From an uncultured Eubacteriales bacterium (GTDB lineage: Bacteria; Bacillota; Clostridia; Oscillospirales; Ruminococcaceae): DNA of 64,000 nucleotides. The stretch lies in assembly GCA_900319075.1 (NCBI GenBank), contig ONMZ01000001.1, positions 1 to 64,000 on the forward strand. The letters are read 5' to 3'. Shown piece by piece: positions 16,005 through 25,308 of the stretch (position 1 is its first letter; the number at the start of each line of letters is the position of its first letter). The notes below the pieces were generated by a model. The model was not told the origin of the DNA. It saw only the letters and a list, made by a program, of their open reading frames with translations, and did not search any database. Position numbers and translations under genes: made by a program.

Positions 16005-16898
16005 TTATTTTCTTCTATTAAGCATATCTTCAGTCAGCTCTGATAAAAACAGGTTATTTTCAAACTTTGTAAGATGGCCCAATGCCTGCATCGTAAGCTG
16101 TGAAGCGATCTGTCTTGAACGGGTCTCACCCAACAATGTAACATAGGTACATTTATTCTGTTGCTTATCGCTTCCAATGGGCTTTCCAAGCTCTTCAAAG
16201 GATCCGTTAACATCAAGAAGATCATCAACTATCTGAAATGCCCTGCCTAAAGCAGAAGCATATTCAGCGGCTTGGGGAATCATTTCAAATCTTCCGGAAA
16301 GGATGACTCCCATAACACAGGCGGCTTCGATCAATGCACCTGTTTTAAGAGATTGGAGTTTATTTAGAGTTTCTATATCTATTTCTTTTCCTTCGCACAT
16401 AAGGTCGATGACCTGTCCGCCTATCATTCCATCCACGCCAACACCTTTGCTCAAAACGGAAATAAGCATTACGGCGCTTTGGGCAGATATTCTTCCTTCA
16501 AGCGCAGCATTGGAAATAACCTCAAAAGCAAGAGTATTAAGAGCATCACCGGCAAGAAGTGCAATGTTTTCCGGAAAAGCTTTATGACAAGAGGGCTTCC
16601 CTCTTCTGAAATCATCATTATCCATACACGGAAGATCATCATGTATAAGAGAAAAAGTATGGATAAGCTCCAAAGCGCAGGCAACATCAAGAATACTATC
16701 TATATCCTTTCCGCCGCACATACGATAAAACTCCAGACACAAAACAGGTCTGAGCCTTTTTCCACCCGCCATAAGAGAGTACTCCATAGCATGGCAGAGC
16801 ACCCCGTATAGTTCCGGTTTATTCTCTGTAAATTTTAAAAGCTGCTGCTCTATGGATGAAACGTACTTATCAAGCAGCTGTTTATTCACTTCGTTCAT
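16005..16898 (-). CDS. ispA: Polyprenyl (farnesyl/geranylgeranyl) diphosphate synthase
   Basis: Chain-elongating prenyltransferase supplying precursors for quinones and bactoprenol. Both Asp-rich motifs are visible: LIHDDLPCMDNDDFRRG (first, about 80-96) and VDDLLD (second, about 220-225), plus the GGKRLRP substrate site. Length is 297 residues. Its start overlaps the end of xseB. Chain length cannot be told with certainty from sequence alone. Confidence 0.92.
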   Translation of the reverse strand: MNEVNKQLLDKYVSSIEQQLLKFTENKPELYGVLCHAMEYSLMAGGKRLRPVLCLEFYRMCGGKDIDSILDVACALELIHTFSLIHDDLPCMDNDDFRRGKPSCHKAFPENIALLAGDALNTLAFEVISNAALEGRISAQSAVMLISVLSKGVGVDGMIGGQVIDLMCEGKEIDIETLNKLQSLKTGALIEAACVMGVILSGRFEMIPQAAEYASALGRAFQIVDDLLDVNGSFEELGKPIGSDKQQNKCTYVTLLGETRSRQIASQLTMQALGHLTKFENNLFLSELTEDMLNRRK

Positions 16899-17079
16899 TA
16901 GTCTTGTCCTCGTTCACTTGTTTTACTGTCAGCTTGGCTTCCTCAAGTGTTTTTTTGCACCTTACAGAAAGGTCTGCACCTTCTTTATAAAGTGTCAGGG
17001 ATTCTTCCAAAGAAAGCTCATCGCTTTCAAGCTTTTTTACAATTTCATTAAGTCTTGACATATCAGACTCAAAACTCAT
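16882..17079 (-). CDS. xseB: Exodeoxyribonuclease VII small subunit
   Basis: A 65-residue, two-helix protein that binds XseA. The conserved pattern LNEIVKKLESDELSLEESL (about 10-28) followed by YKEGADL identifies it. It overlaps both xseA (11 bases) and ispA (17 bases). Confidence 0.92.
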   Translation of the reverse strand: MSFESDMSRLNEIVKKLESDELSLEESLTLYKEGADLSVRCKKTLEEAKLTVKQVNEDKTNERSE

Positions 17080-18283
17080 TTCTTTCTTCCTTTCTGACGA
17101 TATCAGATATTTTCACATCAGCTGAACTATTGGAAAACCTAATATTTATCCTGTCATTTTCTTTAAGTTCATCTGCGCTTCTGATTATAATATCGTTATT
17201 ACTTACTATTGTATAGCCTCTGGATATGGTTTTCAGCGGACTGAGCCCTTCAAGAAGTATTACATTTTTTTCAAGAGAAGACTCAAGCGCAGTCAGTCGT
17301 TTTTGAATAGAGCTTGTAAATCTTTGACTCAAACTATCAATACGTTCTGCATCCTTTTCAAGTTTCATCTGAGGAGAAGAAAGCTGCATACGGGAATCAT
17401 AACGCATTATTTCATTTTCTGCTCTTTCTATACGGGACGTTAATGCCTTTGTGATCATATCGGAAAACTTATCCACCGCAGCTAACAAATCCGATTTATC
17501 AGGAGTTGCAAGTTCGGCAGCCGCTGAAGGAGTCGGTGCTCTCAGATCAGCTGCGTAGTCAACTAAAGTGGTATCAGTTTCATGCCCAACGGCTGAAATA
17601 ACCGGCGTTTTGCAAGAATAGACTGCCATTGCAACAGATTCGGAATTGAAAGGCATAAGGTCTTCGACCGACCCGCCGCCCCTTGCGATTATAATTGTAT
17701 CTGCTCCGCATTCGTCAGCAGCCGAAATAGAATCACATAAATCGACGGAAGCATTCTCCCCCTGGACTCTGGTATGGAAAACACAGATTTGGCAAATCGG
17801 AAACCTTCTTCCGATTATATTGATTATATCTTGCAAAGCCGCACCGGTCGAAGAAGATATTACTGCGATTTTTCGTGGGAAAAGCGGGATATTCTTTTTT
17901 GCCGATGCATCAAAAACTCCCTTCTTTGAAAGCTTTTCCTTGACTGCTTCGATCTGCATATATAAAAGTCCGCTGCCCAGAGGAGTAACATCTGTAACTA
18001 CGATCTGAAAAGTTCCGCCAGGTTCATATAATTCAACGTTACCTGTAACAAGAACGCTCATACCATTTGTAAAATCTTTTTTCAGCTTGCTGAAATTGTT
18101 TGCAAACATTACCGCTTTTACACAGCTCTGGTCATCTTTAACCGAAAAATACGCATGACCTGATCTGTTAAGCGTAAAATTTGATACTTCGCCCTTTACA
18201 CAAATGCCTTTAAGCTTTACATCAGATCTTAGTTTAAAAGAAACATACTTATTTAACTGAGAAACTGTCAAAATAGAACTCAT
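17069..18283 (-). CDS. xseA: Exodeoxyribonuclease VII large subunit
   Basis: Catalytic subunit of a single-strand exonuclease. An N-terminal OB domain (about 1-105, with SGHAYFSVKDDQS) is followed by the core with SSTGAALQDI, IIIARGGGSVEDLMPFNSE, AVGHETDTTLVDYAADLRA and PTPSAAAEL, then a coiled-coil C terminus. Length of 404 residues is typical. The start overlaps the upstream TsaD-like gene by four bases. Confidence 0.95.
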   Translation of the reverse strand: MSSILTVSQLNKYVSFKLRSDVKLKGICVKGEVSNFTLNRSGHAYFSVKDDQSCVKAVMFANNFSKLKKDFTNGMSVLVTGNVELYEPGGTFQIVVTDVTPLGSGLLYMQIEAVKEKLSKKGVFDASAKKNIPLFPRKIAVISSSTGAALQDIINIIGRRFPICQICVFHTRVQGENASVDLCDSISAADECGADTIIIARGGGSVEDLMPFNSESVAMAVYSCKTPVISAVGHETDTTLVDYAADLRAPTPSAAAELATPDKSDLLAAVDKFSDMITKALTSRIERAENEIMRYDSRMQLSSPQMKLEKDAERIDSLSQRFTSSIQKRLTALESSLEKNVILLEGLSPLKTISRGYTIVSNNDIIIRSADELKENDRINIRFSNSSADVKISDIVRKEERNEF

Positions 18284-19224
18284 AAAGCTTTTCCTTCCTT
18301 GAGCGCACCAAAAATTGCGACACCCGCTGCGTTATCGCAGGAAAACTCCGGACTTGCAAAATACGAATCAAAGCTATCGGCAAGTATATCTTTAATTAAA
18401 GAATCTGACATAACTCCCCCGGCAAAAACAACCAGCATCTGCCCGTATTGATCCAATGCATTACGTGTAATATCACGAACACTTATCCCGATATATTCAA
18501 GGCAGAACCTTGCGATATCACAGCGATCTTCACCCTTATCCAGCATATCTCTGCACAAGTTTTCAAGTCCGGAAAGGCAGCACGAAGTCCCTTTTATAAC
18601 CGGTCTGAGCTTAAAAGATCTGCTGCTTTTCAAAGCAAGCTTTTCAAGCTCCTGTCCGCAAGGAAAATCAAGTCCCAGCATAACCCCGGTCCTGTCAACA
18701 GCCTGTCCGGCTTTGAGGTCAAGAGATCCGCCAATTTGGGAAATATCAAGTTCTTTATCCTCGTTTGCTTTGCAAAGCAGAAGATCCGTCGTACCTCCGC
18801 TTACATGAAGCGCAATAAATCTTTCGCCCGAAATTGCAAGATCAAGACGATCGCAGGAATACAAAGCAGCAAGAATGTGACCGCACTGATGAGAAGTCGT
18901 GTAACATGGGATATCACAGGCAGCAGATAGCATCTTTGCAGCAGATTCACCGACAAGAAAGCAAGGCATATACGAATCTTTTACACTTCTCGGTGCACAG
19001 GAACAGCTAACATAATCTATTTTCGGAGACTCGCAAAACAGTTCCTCAATAAGCTGCGGAAGCTGCTTTGTATGATGAAAAACGGCATCAGATTGCCTGA
19101 TACCCTTTTCTCCGCTTTTTACAGGAAGAAGCTTTTTTAGTGACTTTACTTTCCTCGTTTCACTGTCAAACAAAGCACAGGAGGTTGTATAATTGCTTGT
19201 ATCTATGCCTAAAAACAAGCTCAT
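18280..19224 (-). CDS. TsaD/Kae1-like protein (peptidase M22 family paralogue)
   Basis: An ASKHA-fold protein related to TsaD, which makes t6A in tRNA. The N terminus (LFLGIDTSNYTTSCALFD) and LHVSGGTTDLLL phosphate-binding loop are visible, and HQCGH at about residues 109-113 keeps the two metal-ligand His of TsaD. FAGGVMSDS and SCDNAAGVAIFG retain the C-terminal Asp region. It is shorter (314 residues) and more divergent than canonical TsaD, and it sits between nusB and xseA rather than with tsaB/tsaE. A paralogue with an unknown substrate is most likely; a true TsaD should be elsewhere. Confidence 0.75.
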   Translation of the reverse strand: MSLFLGIDTSNYTTSCALFDSETRKVKSLKKLLPVKSGEKGIRQSDAVFHHTKQLPQLIEELFCESPKIDYVSCSCAPRSVKDSYMPCFLVGESAAKMLSAACDIPCYTTSHQCGHILAALYSCDRLDLAISGERFIALHVSGGTTDLLLCKANEDKELDISQIGGSLDLKAGQAVDRTGVMLGLDFPCGQELEKLALKSSRSFKLRPVIKGTSCCLSGLENLCRDMLDKGEDRCDIARFCLEYIGISVRDITRNALDQYGQMLVVFAGGVMSDSLIKDILADSFDSYFASPEFSCDNAAGVAIFGALKEGKAL

Positions 19225-19649
19225 TGCATATCCTCTTCCTTATTATTTACATATTCACTTTTTGAAAACGAACCCAGAACACCATTTACAAAAGAAACAT
19301 CCGGTTCAAGAGCATACATTTGAGTAAGCCGCACAGCTTCACTAATAGCCACATTTACCGGCACACGCTCATCGTACATTGCCTCATAAATAGCTATTCT
19401 CAATACAGTAAGATTAACACGTGGTATCCTGCTGACAGCACGTTTGTTACTGAACATAGCAACTATTTCATCAAGCTCGTCCTTCTTACTGTCGACCCGT
19501 CTGACAAGTTCTTCTGCGTCTGCATTAAAAGCAAAATCATCCACTTCTTTTGCAGCTTTAAAAATATCTTCAAGGGGATCGTCTCTTAAAAGCTTTTCAA
19601 ATAAAAGAAGGAAAGCTGCTTCCCTTACATTTTGTCTTGATGAAGACAC
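19221..19649 (-). CDS. nusB: Transcription antitermination factor NusB
   Basis: An all-helical 142-residue protein binding BoxA RNA with NusE in rRNA antitermination. It has the R(Q/E)xxxxxLF start (RQNVREAAFLLLFEKLL) and VPVNVAISEAVRLTQMY, typical of the family. Translation begins with GTG, with AAAGGA about nine bases upstream. Its stop overlaps the next gene by four bases. Confidence 0.93.
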   Translation of the reverse strand: MSSSRQNVREAAFLLLFEKLLRDDPLEDIFKAAKEVDDFAFNADAEELVRRVDSKKDELDEIVAMFSNKRAVSRIPRVNLTVLRIAIYEAMYDERVPVNVAISEAVRLTQMYALEPDVSFVNGVLGSFSKSEYVNNKEEDMQ

Positions 19650-19711
19650 ATCAACACATCCTTTTAAAACTATTTATAACAGCACAAAGCTGACCTTTGC
19701 AAAAGCAAAAG

Positions 19712-20071
19712 TCAGACTTTATCCTCCGATATATGTATACCGCAAACATTGATATTGACCTTGGCAACGGTCAGTCCAAGCATATTCTGGATAGAGCTTT
19801 TTACCTTTTCCTGTATCGCTTCGGATACGGAAACGGCATTTGATCCATTTTCAAGAATTATGCCTATTGTAACCGAAATTACATCATCAACAAGGCCGAT
19901 ACGTATGTTGCCGAAGTTTTCCTGCTTCAGCCATATCTGTCTTGGTGTTTTCATCACAGGAGCAACAGAATATATCCCATCAGCCTCGTTGACACAGTTA
20001 ACTATTATTTGAGCTATTACGTCCTGGCTTATATGCAGACTTTTTTCAACAGTTTCACTTTTATTGTTCAT
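19712..20071 (-). CDS. Asp23/Gls24 family envelope stress protein
   Basis: A 119-residue Asp23-domain protein (YloU/YqhY type). The motif ISQDVIAQIIVNCVNEADGIYSV and a C-terminal KVNINVCGIHI strand are characteristic. YqhY lies next to nusB and accBC in B. subtilis and is linked to membrane-lipid homeostasis. It is first in the operon, behind GAGGAGG and a mapped promoter. Confidence 0.88.
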   Translation of the reverse strand: MNNKSETVEKSLHISQDVIAQIIVNCVNEADGIYSVAPVMKTPRQIWLKQENFGNIRIGLVDDVISVTIGIILENGSNAVSVSEAIQEKVKSSIQNMLGLTVAKVNINVCGIHISEDKV

Positions 20072-20169
20072 ATATATCCTCCTCTTGTAAAGATTATGAA
20101 TCGTTATATTTCGAGTGCTTATACACCCGTGTGACGAACCTTTAACAGCATCCGTCTATAATCAATAGT

Positions 20170-20198
20170 ATTATAACATATTTATCATAAAGTTACAA
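20170..20198 (-). promoter_or_regulatory. Promoter of the asp23-to-recN operon
   Basis: Minus-strand TTGTAA (20193-20198), 17 bases, TATAAT (20170-20175), about 100 bases before the asp23 gene. Confidence 0.65.
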
Positions 20199-20265
20199 GT
20201 GTTTTTATACATTTTTTTATACAAAGATATATTTGAACTTTATAAAAGCAAATTAACGTTTACGA

Positions 20266-20814
20266 TCAAGCAACATCAAATATTCTTATATTCTCATTTG
20301 CAACGGACACTTCTGAAAGAAGTATATCCTTGATCTTCGCCGCTTCGCTTGCCATAAGCCCATCTTTTTCGCCTGTTTTAACTACAATATTGGCACTTTT
20401 CCCATCAAGATAAACAACGCAATCTTTAAAACCAGCCGCTTTTACAAGGTTTTCGATCTTCGATTCCGTTTCCATCAGACCGGAAATTGTCTGTGCTTTC
20501 TGAGAAACTGTTTTCTTTTCTTCGTCGGTAGCATCACCGCCGTCGATTATGGATTTTAGCGTTTGCACAGCTTCGTCTCTTGATGCTGTTCTGTCAATTC
20601 TTGCTTTGGCAAAGTAATCTGTTTCGTCAGATTGCTTGCTAACAAGCTGAGATTGTCCGTAATTGACCGACTGGTTTTTAACGACATCTGTTGCCTTTAT
20701 CTTTCCGCCCACGGCTGAATAAGCATAATTTATGTATATTGCAAGTCCGAGAACGAGCGTCATTCCTGCCAAAAGGATTTGTTTTTTTCCAATAATTAGT
20801 GTTGGTTTTTTCAT
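20266..20814 (-). CDS. spoIIIAH: Stage III sporulation protein AH
   Basis: Mother-cell protein that meets forespore SpoIIQ to form the feeding-tube channel during endospore development. One N-terminal membrane helix (about 10-33) is followed by a YscJ/FliF-like ring-building domain: conserved YFAKARIDRTASRDEAVQ, then a C-terminal beta-alpha part. The ATG at 20814 has AAAGG about eight bases upstream; an earlier ATG at 20853 lies inside spoIIIAG. Last gene of the operon. Confidence 0.92.
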   Translation of the reverse strand: MKKPTLIIGKKQILLAGMTLVLGLAIYINYAYSAVGGKIKATDVVKNQSVNYGQSQLVSKQSDETDYFAKARIDRTASRDEAVQTLKSIIDGGDATDEEKKTVSQKAQTISGLMETESKIENLVKAAGFKDCVVYLDGKSANIVVKTGEKDGLMASEAAKIKDILLSEVSVANENIRIFDVA

Positions 20815-20833
20815 ATCTGTCAACCTTTCTGTC

Positions 20834-21400
20834 TTATTTTTTTGCTTCAACACAGATCTTGCTGTATGAAACGTTTAGTGCTGCTGATACGGCTTTTATC
20901 ACCCTCTCCTTCACGGCTTCGTTTTCACCCCCTTTACAGACCACTACTACACCGGTTATTTTAGGTCTGACTACCTTTTTGACCAATGCCTTGTCATTAC
21001 CGGAATCATCCATGATAACTATCTCTGTTTTTGTATCATCTGCTGACCCCTGAGGTCCATAGTTTTGCTTTTTATCAATGTTCTCTGCGTATATATACTC
21101 AGACGTACCCTCAACGGAAATCATTACACTGCAATCACCTACTCCGGAAACATCAGAAAGTATTTCTTCAAGCTCCGTTCTTATATTTTCTTTATATGTT
21201 TCTGAATCATATATGTCTGTTTGCTTAGCATCATTTTGTGAAAAATCCGTTTTATTTTTCTCGTCACCTCTTAAACCCGAAAACGCTATGAGCATGATCC
21301 CCAAAAGGCCCATTATAACAAGCAGCTTCACTATCTTATCATTTCTGAGATATCTGTTGATTTTATCATTTATCTTGCTTTTCAATTGTGTCACCTGCAA
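20834..21400 (-). CDS. spoIIIAG: Stage III sporulation protein AG
   Basis: A single-pass protein that forms a large ring in the sporulation channel. A helix at about 25-45 (LLVIMGLLGIMLIAFSG) is followed by an acidic linker and a ring-building domain ending ERVIKAVSAALNVSYSKICV. The start is uncertain: no ATG is available, and TTG or GTG codons at 21400-21385 overlap the spoIIIAF end; GGTGA lies before the TTG at 21385. Confidence 0.9.
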   Translation of the reverse strand: MQVTQLKSKINDKINRYLRNDKIVKLLVIMGLLGIMLIAFSGLRGDEKNKTDFSQNDAKQTDIYDSETYKENIRTELEEILSDVSGVGDCSVMISVEGTSEYIYAENIDKKQNYGPQGSADDTKTEIVIMDDSGNDKALVKKVVRPKITGVVVVCKGGENEAVKERVIKAVSAALNVSYSKICVEAKK

Positions 21401-21857
21401 TGATGCTTATTTTTGTGTCTTTAAGTTCCGACGCTATTATCTTCTTGATTCTTTCATCTTCTTTGTCAGCATATATCGTCACCGATTGTATCACTATCTG
21501 ATTATATTCATCCTTGCTGGATTTTATAACAACATCTTTGAATGGGATCCCGGCACTGTTTAGCTTATTTTTTAAATATGCAGACATCTCTTCGTTAGTT
21601 TTTTCAAGTACCGCTTTGGACTCGTACTCCATGATCTCATTGTACATGGTACTGTCATTATTAGTGTTGATCTCCTGTGACAGGCTGATCTTAAAGCCCT
21701 TGCCCGTAAAAGGATAAATTATCGTTAATAGCAGAATTATTCCGACGACCATCTCAAGATGCTTTTTTAAATTGCCTTCCGGTGAAACAATGTCGATCAT
21801 AGCGCTTACAACACCAATTACACAGACAGCACACACCACAGTTTTTATGGTTCCCAT
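21366..21857 (-). CDS. spoIIIAF: Stage III sporulation protein AF
   Basis: A 163-residue membrane protein with two N-terminal helices (about 5-22 and 33-50) and a cytosolic FliF-like domain. GGAGG lies five bases before the ATG. Its stop overlaps spoIIIAG. Confidence 0.9.
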   Translation of the reverse strand: MGTIKTVVCAVCVIGVVSAMIDIVSPEGNLKKHLEMVVGIILLLTIIYPFTGKGFKISLSQEINTNNDSTMYNEIMEYESKAVLEKTNEEMSAYLKNKLNSAGIPFKDVVIKSSKDEYNQIVIQSVTIYADKEDERIKKIIASELKDTKISIIAGDTIEKQDK

Positions 21858-23015
21858 TTAACCTCCTATATTGAACGCAGTAAACATGAGTATAGCAGTT
21901 GATACAGTAAAAACCAGGACATACGCAACGATCGTTCCCACCGCCAAAGAAAGAGTTGAATTAACGCTTTTAAGACATTTTGACACCTTAGTGCACCCCA
22001 AGGCATCATTCATTACAGTAGAAACAAATACCATCAGTTTTACAGCAAGCAGGGTTATAATCGGTTTTGATGCAATTATTATAAGAACTATCACACCTAT
22101 GCTCCCAACCGTAGACCTGATAACTCCAAGGCTGCCTTTTACAGTCGAGTAGGCCTCTGAGACCGAGGAACCAACGACCGGGATAAAACTTGAAGCAGCG
22201 AATTTTACAGCCTTTGAGGACATATTTTCAACAGAAGCTCCAACAACGCCCTGTATTCCCATAAGTCCTGTAAGGATTGTCATGGAAAGTCCCAGAGAAA
22301 AAGCAACCGCTTTCTTTATTCCTGCTGAAATGTCTTCAAAGCATATTCTTGAATTTATGCTTGAAACAAGATTAAGCGCAAGACAGATGCTGATAAGCGG
22401 AAATAGTATTTTAGATGCAAATATACCCATCAGCTCACAAACAAACATCATAATAGCACTATAACCATTTGAACCAATCACATTTCCTCCGGCAGCGGTT
22501 ATACCCGAAAACACGGGAAGATATGCCGTAAGAAAATAATTCATACTCTTTATGGAACCGTGAACTGAGCTTATTGTATCCTTAACAGTTTGTATAAGGA
22601 CCATAACGGTCGTCATAAGACAAATAATGTCTGATACTTTTCCTAAGCCCTTATCCTTAATTGTTAATGTGCCAATAAAAGCAGAGATAAGGCTGATCGC
22701 TGCCATTTTTCCCAAAAGTCTGAACGGCTTTTTCACAGCGTCTTTGAAGGAAGACCATAAGCTTTCAAAGACATTTTGGGGCTTTATCCCACCAAAAGAT
22801 TCCGGGGAATCTATTTTGATTTTTTCTTTTTCAAGGGTCTTTGCTATGTCCTTTGGTACACCGGAATCAAGCCTTTCACGTATCTTTTCATTTAATTCTC
22901 TGCGGCTATCATCATTTGCGCCTTTTTCACTTTGTGCAAATACACAAGGTGAGCAAACAGTTATCATTATTAAAGCAGCAAGCAGACATAATACATTTTT
23001 TAAAACATTTCCCAT
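21858..23015 (-). CDS. spoIIIAE: Stage III sporulation protein AE
   Basis: The large polytopic channel component, 385 residues. A signal-like N-terminal helix (about 5-26) precedes an acidic segment, then roughly seven hydrophobic segments with the conserved VSSINSRICFEDISAGIKKA and SFIPVVGSSVSEAYSTVKGS motifs. It directly follows spoIIIAD. Confidence 0.93.
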   Translation of the reverse strand: MGNVLKNVLCLLAALIMITVCSPCVFAQSEKGANDDSRRELNEKIRERLDSGVPKDIAKTLEKEKIKIDSPESFGGIKPQNVFESLWSSFKDAVKKPFRLLGKMAAISLISAFIGTLTIKDKGLGKVSDIICLMTTVMVLIQTVKDTISSVHGSIKSMNYFLTAYLPVFSGITAAGGNVIGSNGYSAIMMFVCELMGIFASKILFPLISICLALNLVSSINSRICFEDISAGIKKAVAFSLGLSMTILTGLMGIQGVVGASVENMSSKAVKFAASSFIPVVGSSVSEAYSTVKGSLGVIRSTVGSIGVIVLIIIASKPIITLLAVKLMVFVSTVMNDALGCTKVSKCLKSVNSTLSLAVGTIVAYVLVFTVSTAILMFTAFNIGG

Positions 23016-23017
23016 TT

Positions 23018-23404
23018 TTACAATAAAAGTCCCTTTACCATATCAATAAATGCATTAAACAGCGGAAGTGATATTATCACAAGTGCAACCTTTCCTGCCA
23101 GCATTACCTGTGTCGCAATTGCATTTTCACCGCAATCCCTGCAATAGTCTATTGTAAACTGAGTCAGATATACTACACCAAGACTTTTGATTAGGATCTT
23201 AATATATGTATTATCTATCCCCGATGTATTAAAAAGTGATTTAATTGTTGAAAAGAGCTGTGATATAAGACCGGATGAAGAAAGAAAAATCATTACGGTG
23301 ATTATAAGCGTTAATATAAGTTTAAGATGTCTGCTGTCGCTTTCTATGCTTTTACAAACAATAACAGAAACAATGCAGAATCCGCAAACCGTCAGTACAT
23401 TCAT
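23018..23404 (-). CDS. spoIIIAD: Stage III sporulation protein AD
   Basis: A 128-residue membrane protein with about four helices, overlapping spoIIIAC by four bases. The C-terminal GENAIATQVMLAGKVAL region is typical. Confidence 0.9.
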   Translation of the reverse strand: MNVLTVCGFCIVSVIVCKSIESDSRHLKLILTLIITVMIFLSSSGLISQLFSTIKSLFNTSGIDNTYIKILIKSLGVVYLTQFTIDYCRDCGENAIATQVMLAGKVALVIISLPLFNAFIDMVKGLLL

Positions 23405-23607
23405 CTTCCAAGCCCAAATACGTTTTTTATGGTATCAAACAGTTTTCCTATCTGATTGACGATCATAAACAATACTACTATTAGCCCGGCAAGTGTGGTC
23501 ATCATTGCCTGTTCATCTCTTTCAGCACGTTTTAAAAGTTGATTCAAAACGGCAACGATTATGCCTATTGCAGCAATTTTAAACACAAGATCGATATCCA
23601 TTGACAT
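23401..23607 (-). CDS. spoIIIAC: Stage III sporulation protein AC
   Basis: A 68-residue protein with two membrane helices. The conserved DIDLVFKIAAIGIIVAVLNQ and KRAERDEQAMMTTLAGLIV make the assignment firm. Confidence 0.92.
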   Translation of the reverse strand: MSMDIDLVFKIAAIGIIVAVLNQLLKRAERDEQAMMTTLAGLIVVLFMIVNQIGKLFDTIKNVFGLGR

Positions 23608-23614
23608 TAATCCT

Positions 23615-24109
23615 TTATATCAACATTATTGTAAGCAATATTCCGGTGGAGAAGCCGATGGAGGAGGCAAGTTTTGATCGCCGCATCATCTCGCCTTTAC
23701 AACGGTCAATAATTTCCTTTTCTCTTTCGGCAGCAAGTCTTGAATAGGTGATCTGTCCTGAATTATCGGTAGTTCCCAGTTTTGAAAAGAAGTCTCTAAG
23801 GTTGTCCTTCGATTCCACATTATCAATTTTATCCCAACATTCGATTTTATCGAGCAAATTACATCGTATATTGATGTCATGGTCACAAATACAAAGAAAG
23901 TCCAGTTGTTCAAAAGCTGATGAATTATTTAAAGAAGTGATGATCTCATCAAAGGTCATATAGGAATATTCAAGCAATACAGTTGTTTCATTATACATCT
24001 GTAAAAGCTTTTCATGAAGCCGCAGCTTTTTCAGATAGCCCAGACCAATATATTTACCTATCATCGAGCATGAAATAATTATAAGCGCCCCACCTGTCAG
24101 CTTCAGCAT
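23615..24109 (-). CDS. spoIIIAB: Stage III sporulation protein AB
   Basis: A 164-residue protein with a helix at each end and a helical middle. The conserved YLKKLRLHEKLLQMYN and the C-terminal GEMMRRSKLASSIGFSTG match the family, which resembles GspF of type II secretion. Confidence 0.9.
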   Translation of the reverse strand: MLKLTGGALIIISCSMIGKYIGLGYLKKLRLHEKLLQMYNETTVLLEYSYMTFDEIITSLNNSSAFEQLDFLCICDHDINIRCNLLDKIECWDKIDNVESKDNLRDFFSKLGTTDNSGQITYSRLAAEREKEIIDRCKGEMMRRSKLASSIGFSTGILLTIMLI

Positions 24110-25059
24110 TTTGCTTTTTCCTTTTCCCTGCTGTTTATATCACCTGATTCAACTATTGTACCGCACTTTATTCCTGTACCGATAAGTGCATATTTACCAA
24201 AAGCCCCTGCTTTTATCAGCTTCCTTATAACAGATTTTTTTCTAACATCACTTATCCCCGCACCGTGACAGGCAGCAATAATGCTTACTCCACTGTTCAG
24301 AGCATATCCAAGTGCTTTTAGATCATCATTTGAGCCTATCTCATCGACAACTATATACCGTGGTGACATAACTCTTACTGCGATCATGATCCCGTCGTAA
24401 CGATTATAAGAACTGAATACATCCGTTTTAGCTCCTACATCGTTCTGGGGTACACCACCGTAAACACAGGCTATTTCATTGCGTTCATCGATAAGACTGA
24501 CAGTCAGGGTCTGCCCCAGCTGCCTTGTAAGATCACGGATCATGGTCGTTTTTCCACATGAAGGCGGTCCAATAAGCAGCAAGCCAGTTGTTTCACACGA
24601 TATAAGCAATCTGTAAAGTTCGTCGGCGCAGCCTATTATTTCTCTTGCTATACGGATATTTACAGAAGAAATATCTTTTATATTCTCGATCAAAGACATA
24701 TCAGAATCGGATTGTACCGCCGTTCCGCAAAATCCGATTCGACAACCACCGTCAACGGTTATATACCCATTTACGATCTCACGGTGAAAGCTGTGAACGG
24801 AATTACGCAGTGCAAGCTGATATATTCTGACTATATGTTCATCTTTTACCCCGGCACCCTTCGCAAAATCATTTGTAAGTGTACCGGATCGGGTAACAAA
24901 GTACTCTTTTAAACCTGTATTTACTGTGATCTTTTTACCTCGCCGAAGTCTGATTTCGCTAATGCTTCTAAGCTCGCAAGGCGATATTTTTTTTATGATT
25001 TCTGAGATCTCATGTGGCAAATAAGGATATATTTTTTCTATCTTACTTATTATCGTCAT
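24103..25059 (-). CDS. spoIIIAA: Stage III sporulation protein AA (ATPase)
   Basis: A RecA-like secretion ATPase of the sporulation channel. Walker A is LLIGPPSCGKTTMIRDL (about 158-174); Walker B is YIVVDEIGSNDDLKAL. The 318-residue length is typical. It is first in the complete eight-gene spoIIIA operon. I could not identify a convincing SigE promoter in the 230 bases upstream. Confidence 0.93.
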   Translation of the reverse strand: MTIISKIEKIYPYLPHEISEIIKKISPCELRSISEIRLRRGKKITVNTGLKEYFVTRSGTLTNDFAKGAGVKDEHIVRIYQLALRNSVHSFHREIVNGYITVDGGCRIGFCGTAVQSDSDMSLIENIKDISSVNIRIAREIIGCADELYRLLISCETTGLLLIGPPSCGKTTMIRDLTRQLGQTLTVSLIDERNEIACVYGGVPQNDVGAKTDVFSSYNRYDGIMIAVRVMSPRYIVVDEIGSNDDLKALGYALNSGVSIIAACHGAGISDVRKKSVIRKLIKAGAFGKYALIGTGIKCGTIVESGDINSREKEKAKC

Positions 25060-25245
25060 TTTATTTTCCTTCCTTGTCTTGTCCTATTTGATTTTATGAT
25101 TGCCTATGCCGATTTATTCCGGTATATATACTCAAATTATTGTGAAATAACAACAAGCCATCATATCCAAAGCAAAACAAACAAGGATAATGCTTAAAAA
25201 TCGTATGGACGTTTGCAGCCGGTGTGGTGCAGAGCAAAATTTTTC

Positions 25246-25274
25246 TTGCAATTTGACGCTTATTATGATATAAT
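25246..25274 (+). promoter_or_regulatory. Promoter of the MoxR-DUF58-transglutaminase operon
   Basis: TTGCAA (25246-25251), 17 bases, TATAAT (25269-25274). Confidence 0.6.
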
Positions 25275-25308
25275 TAGATGATTATAATTTTTGAAGGAGA
25301 TAACGAAC

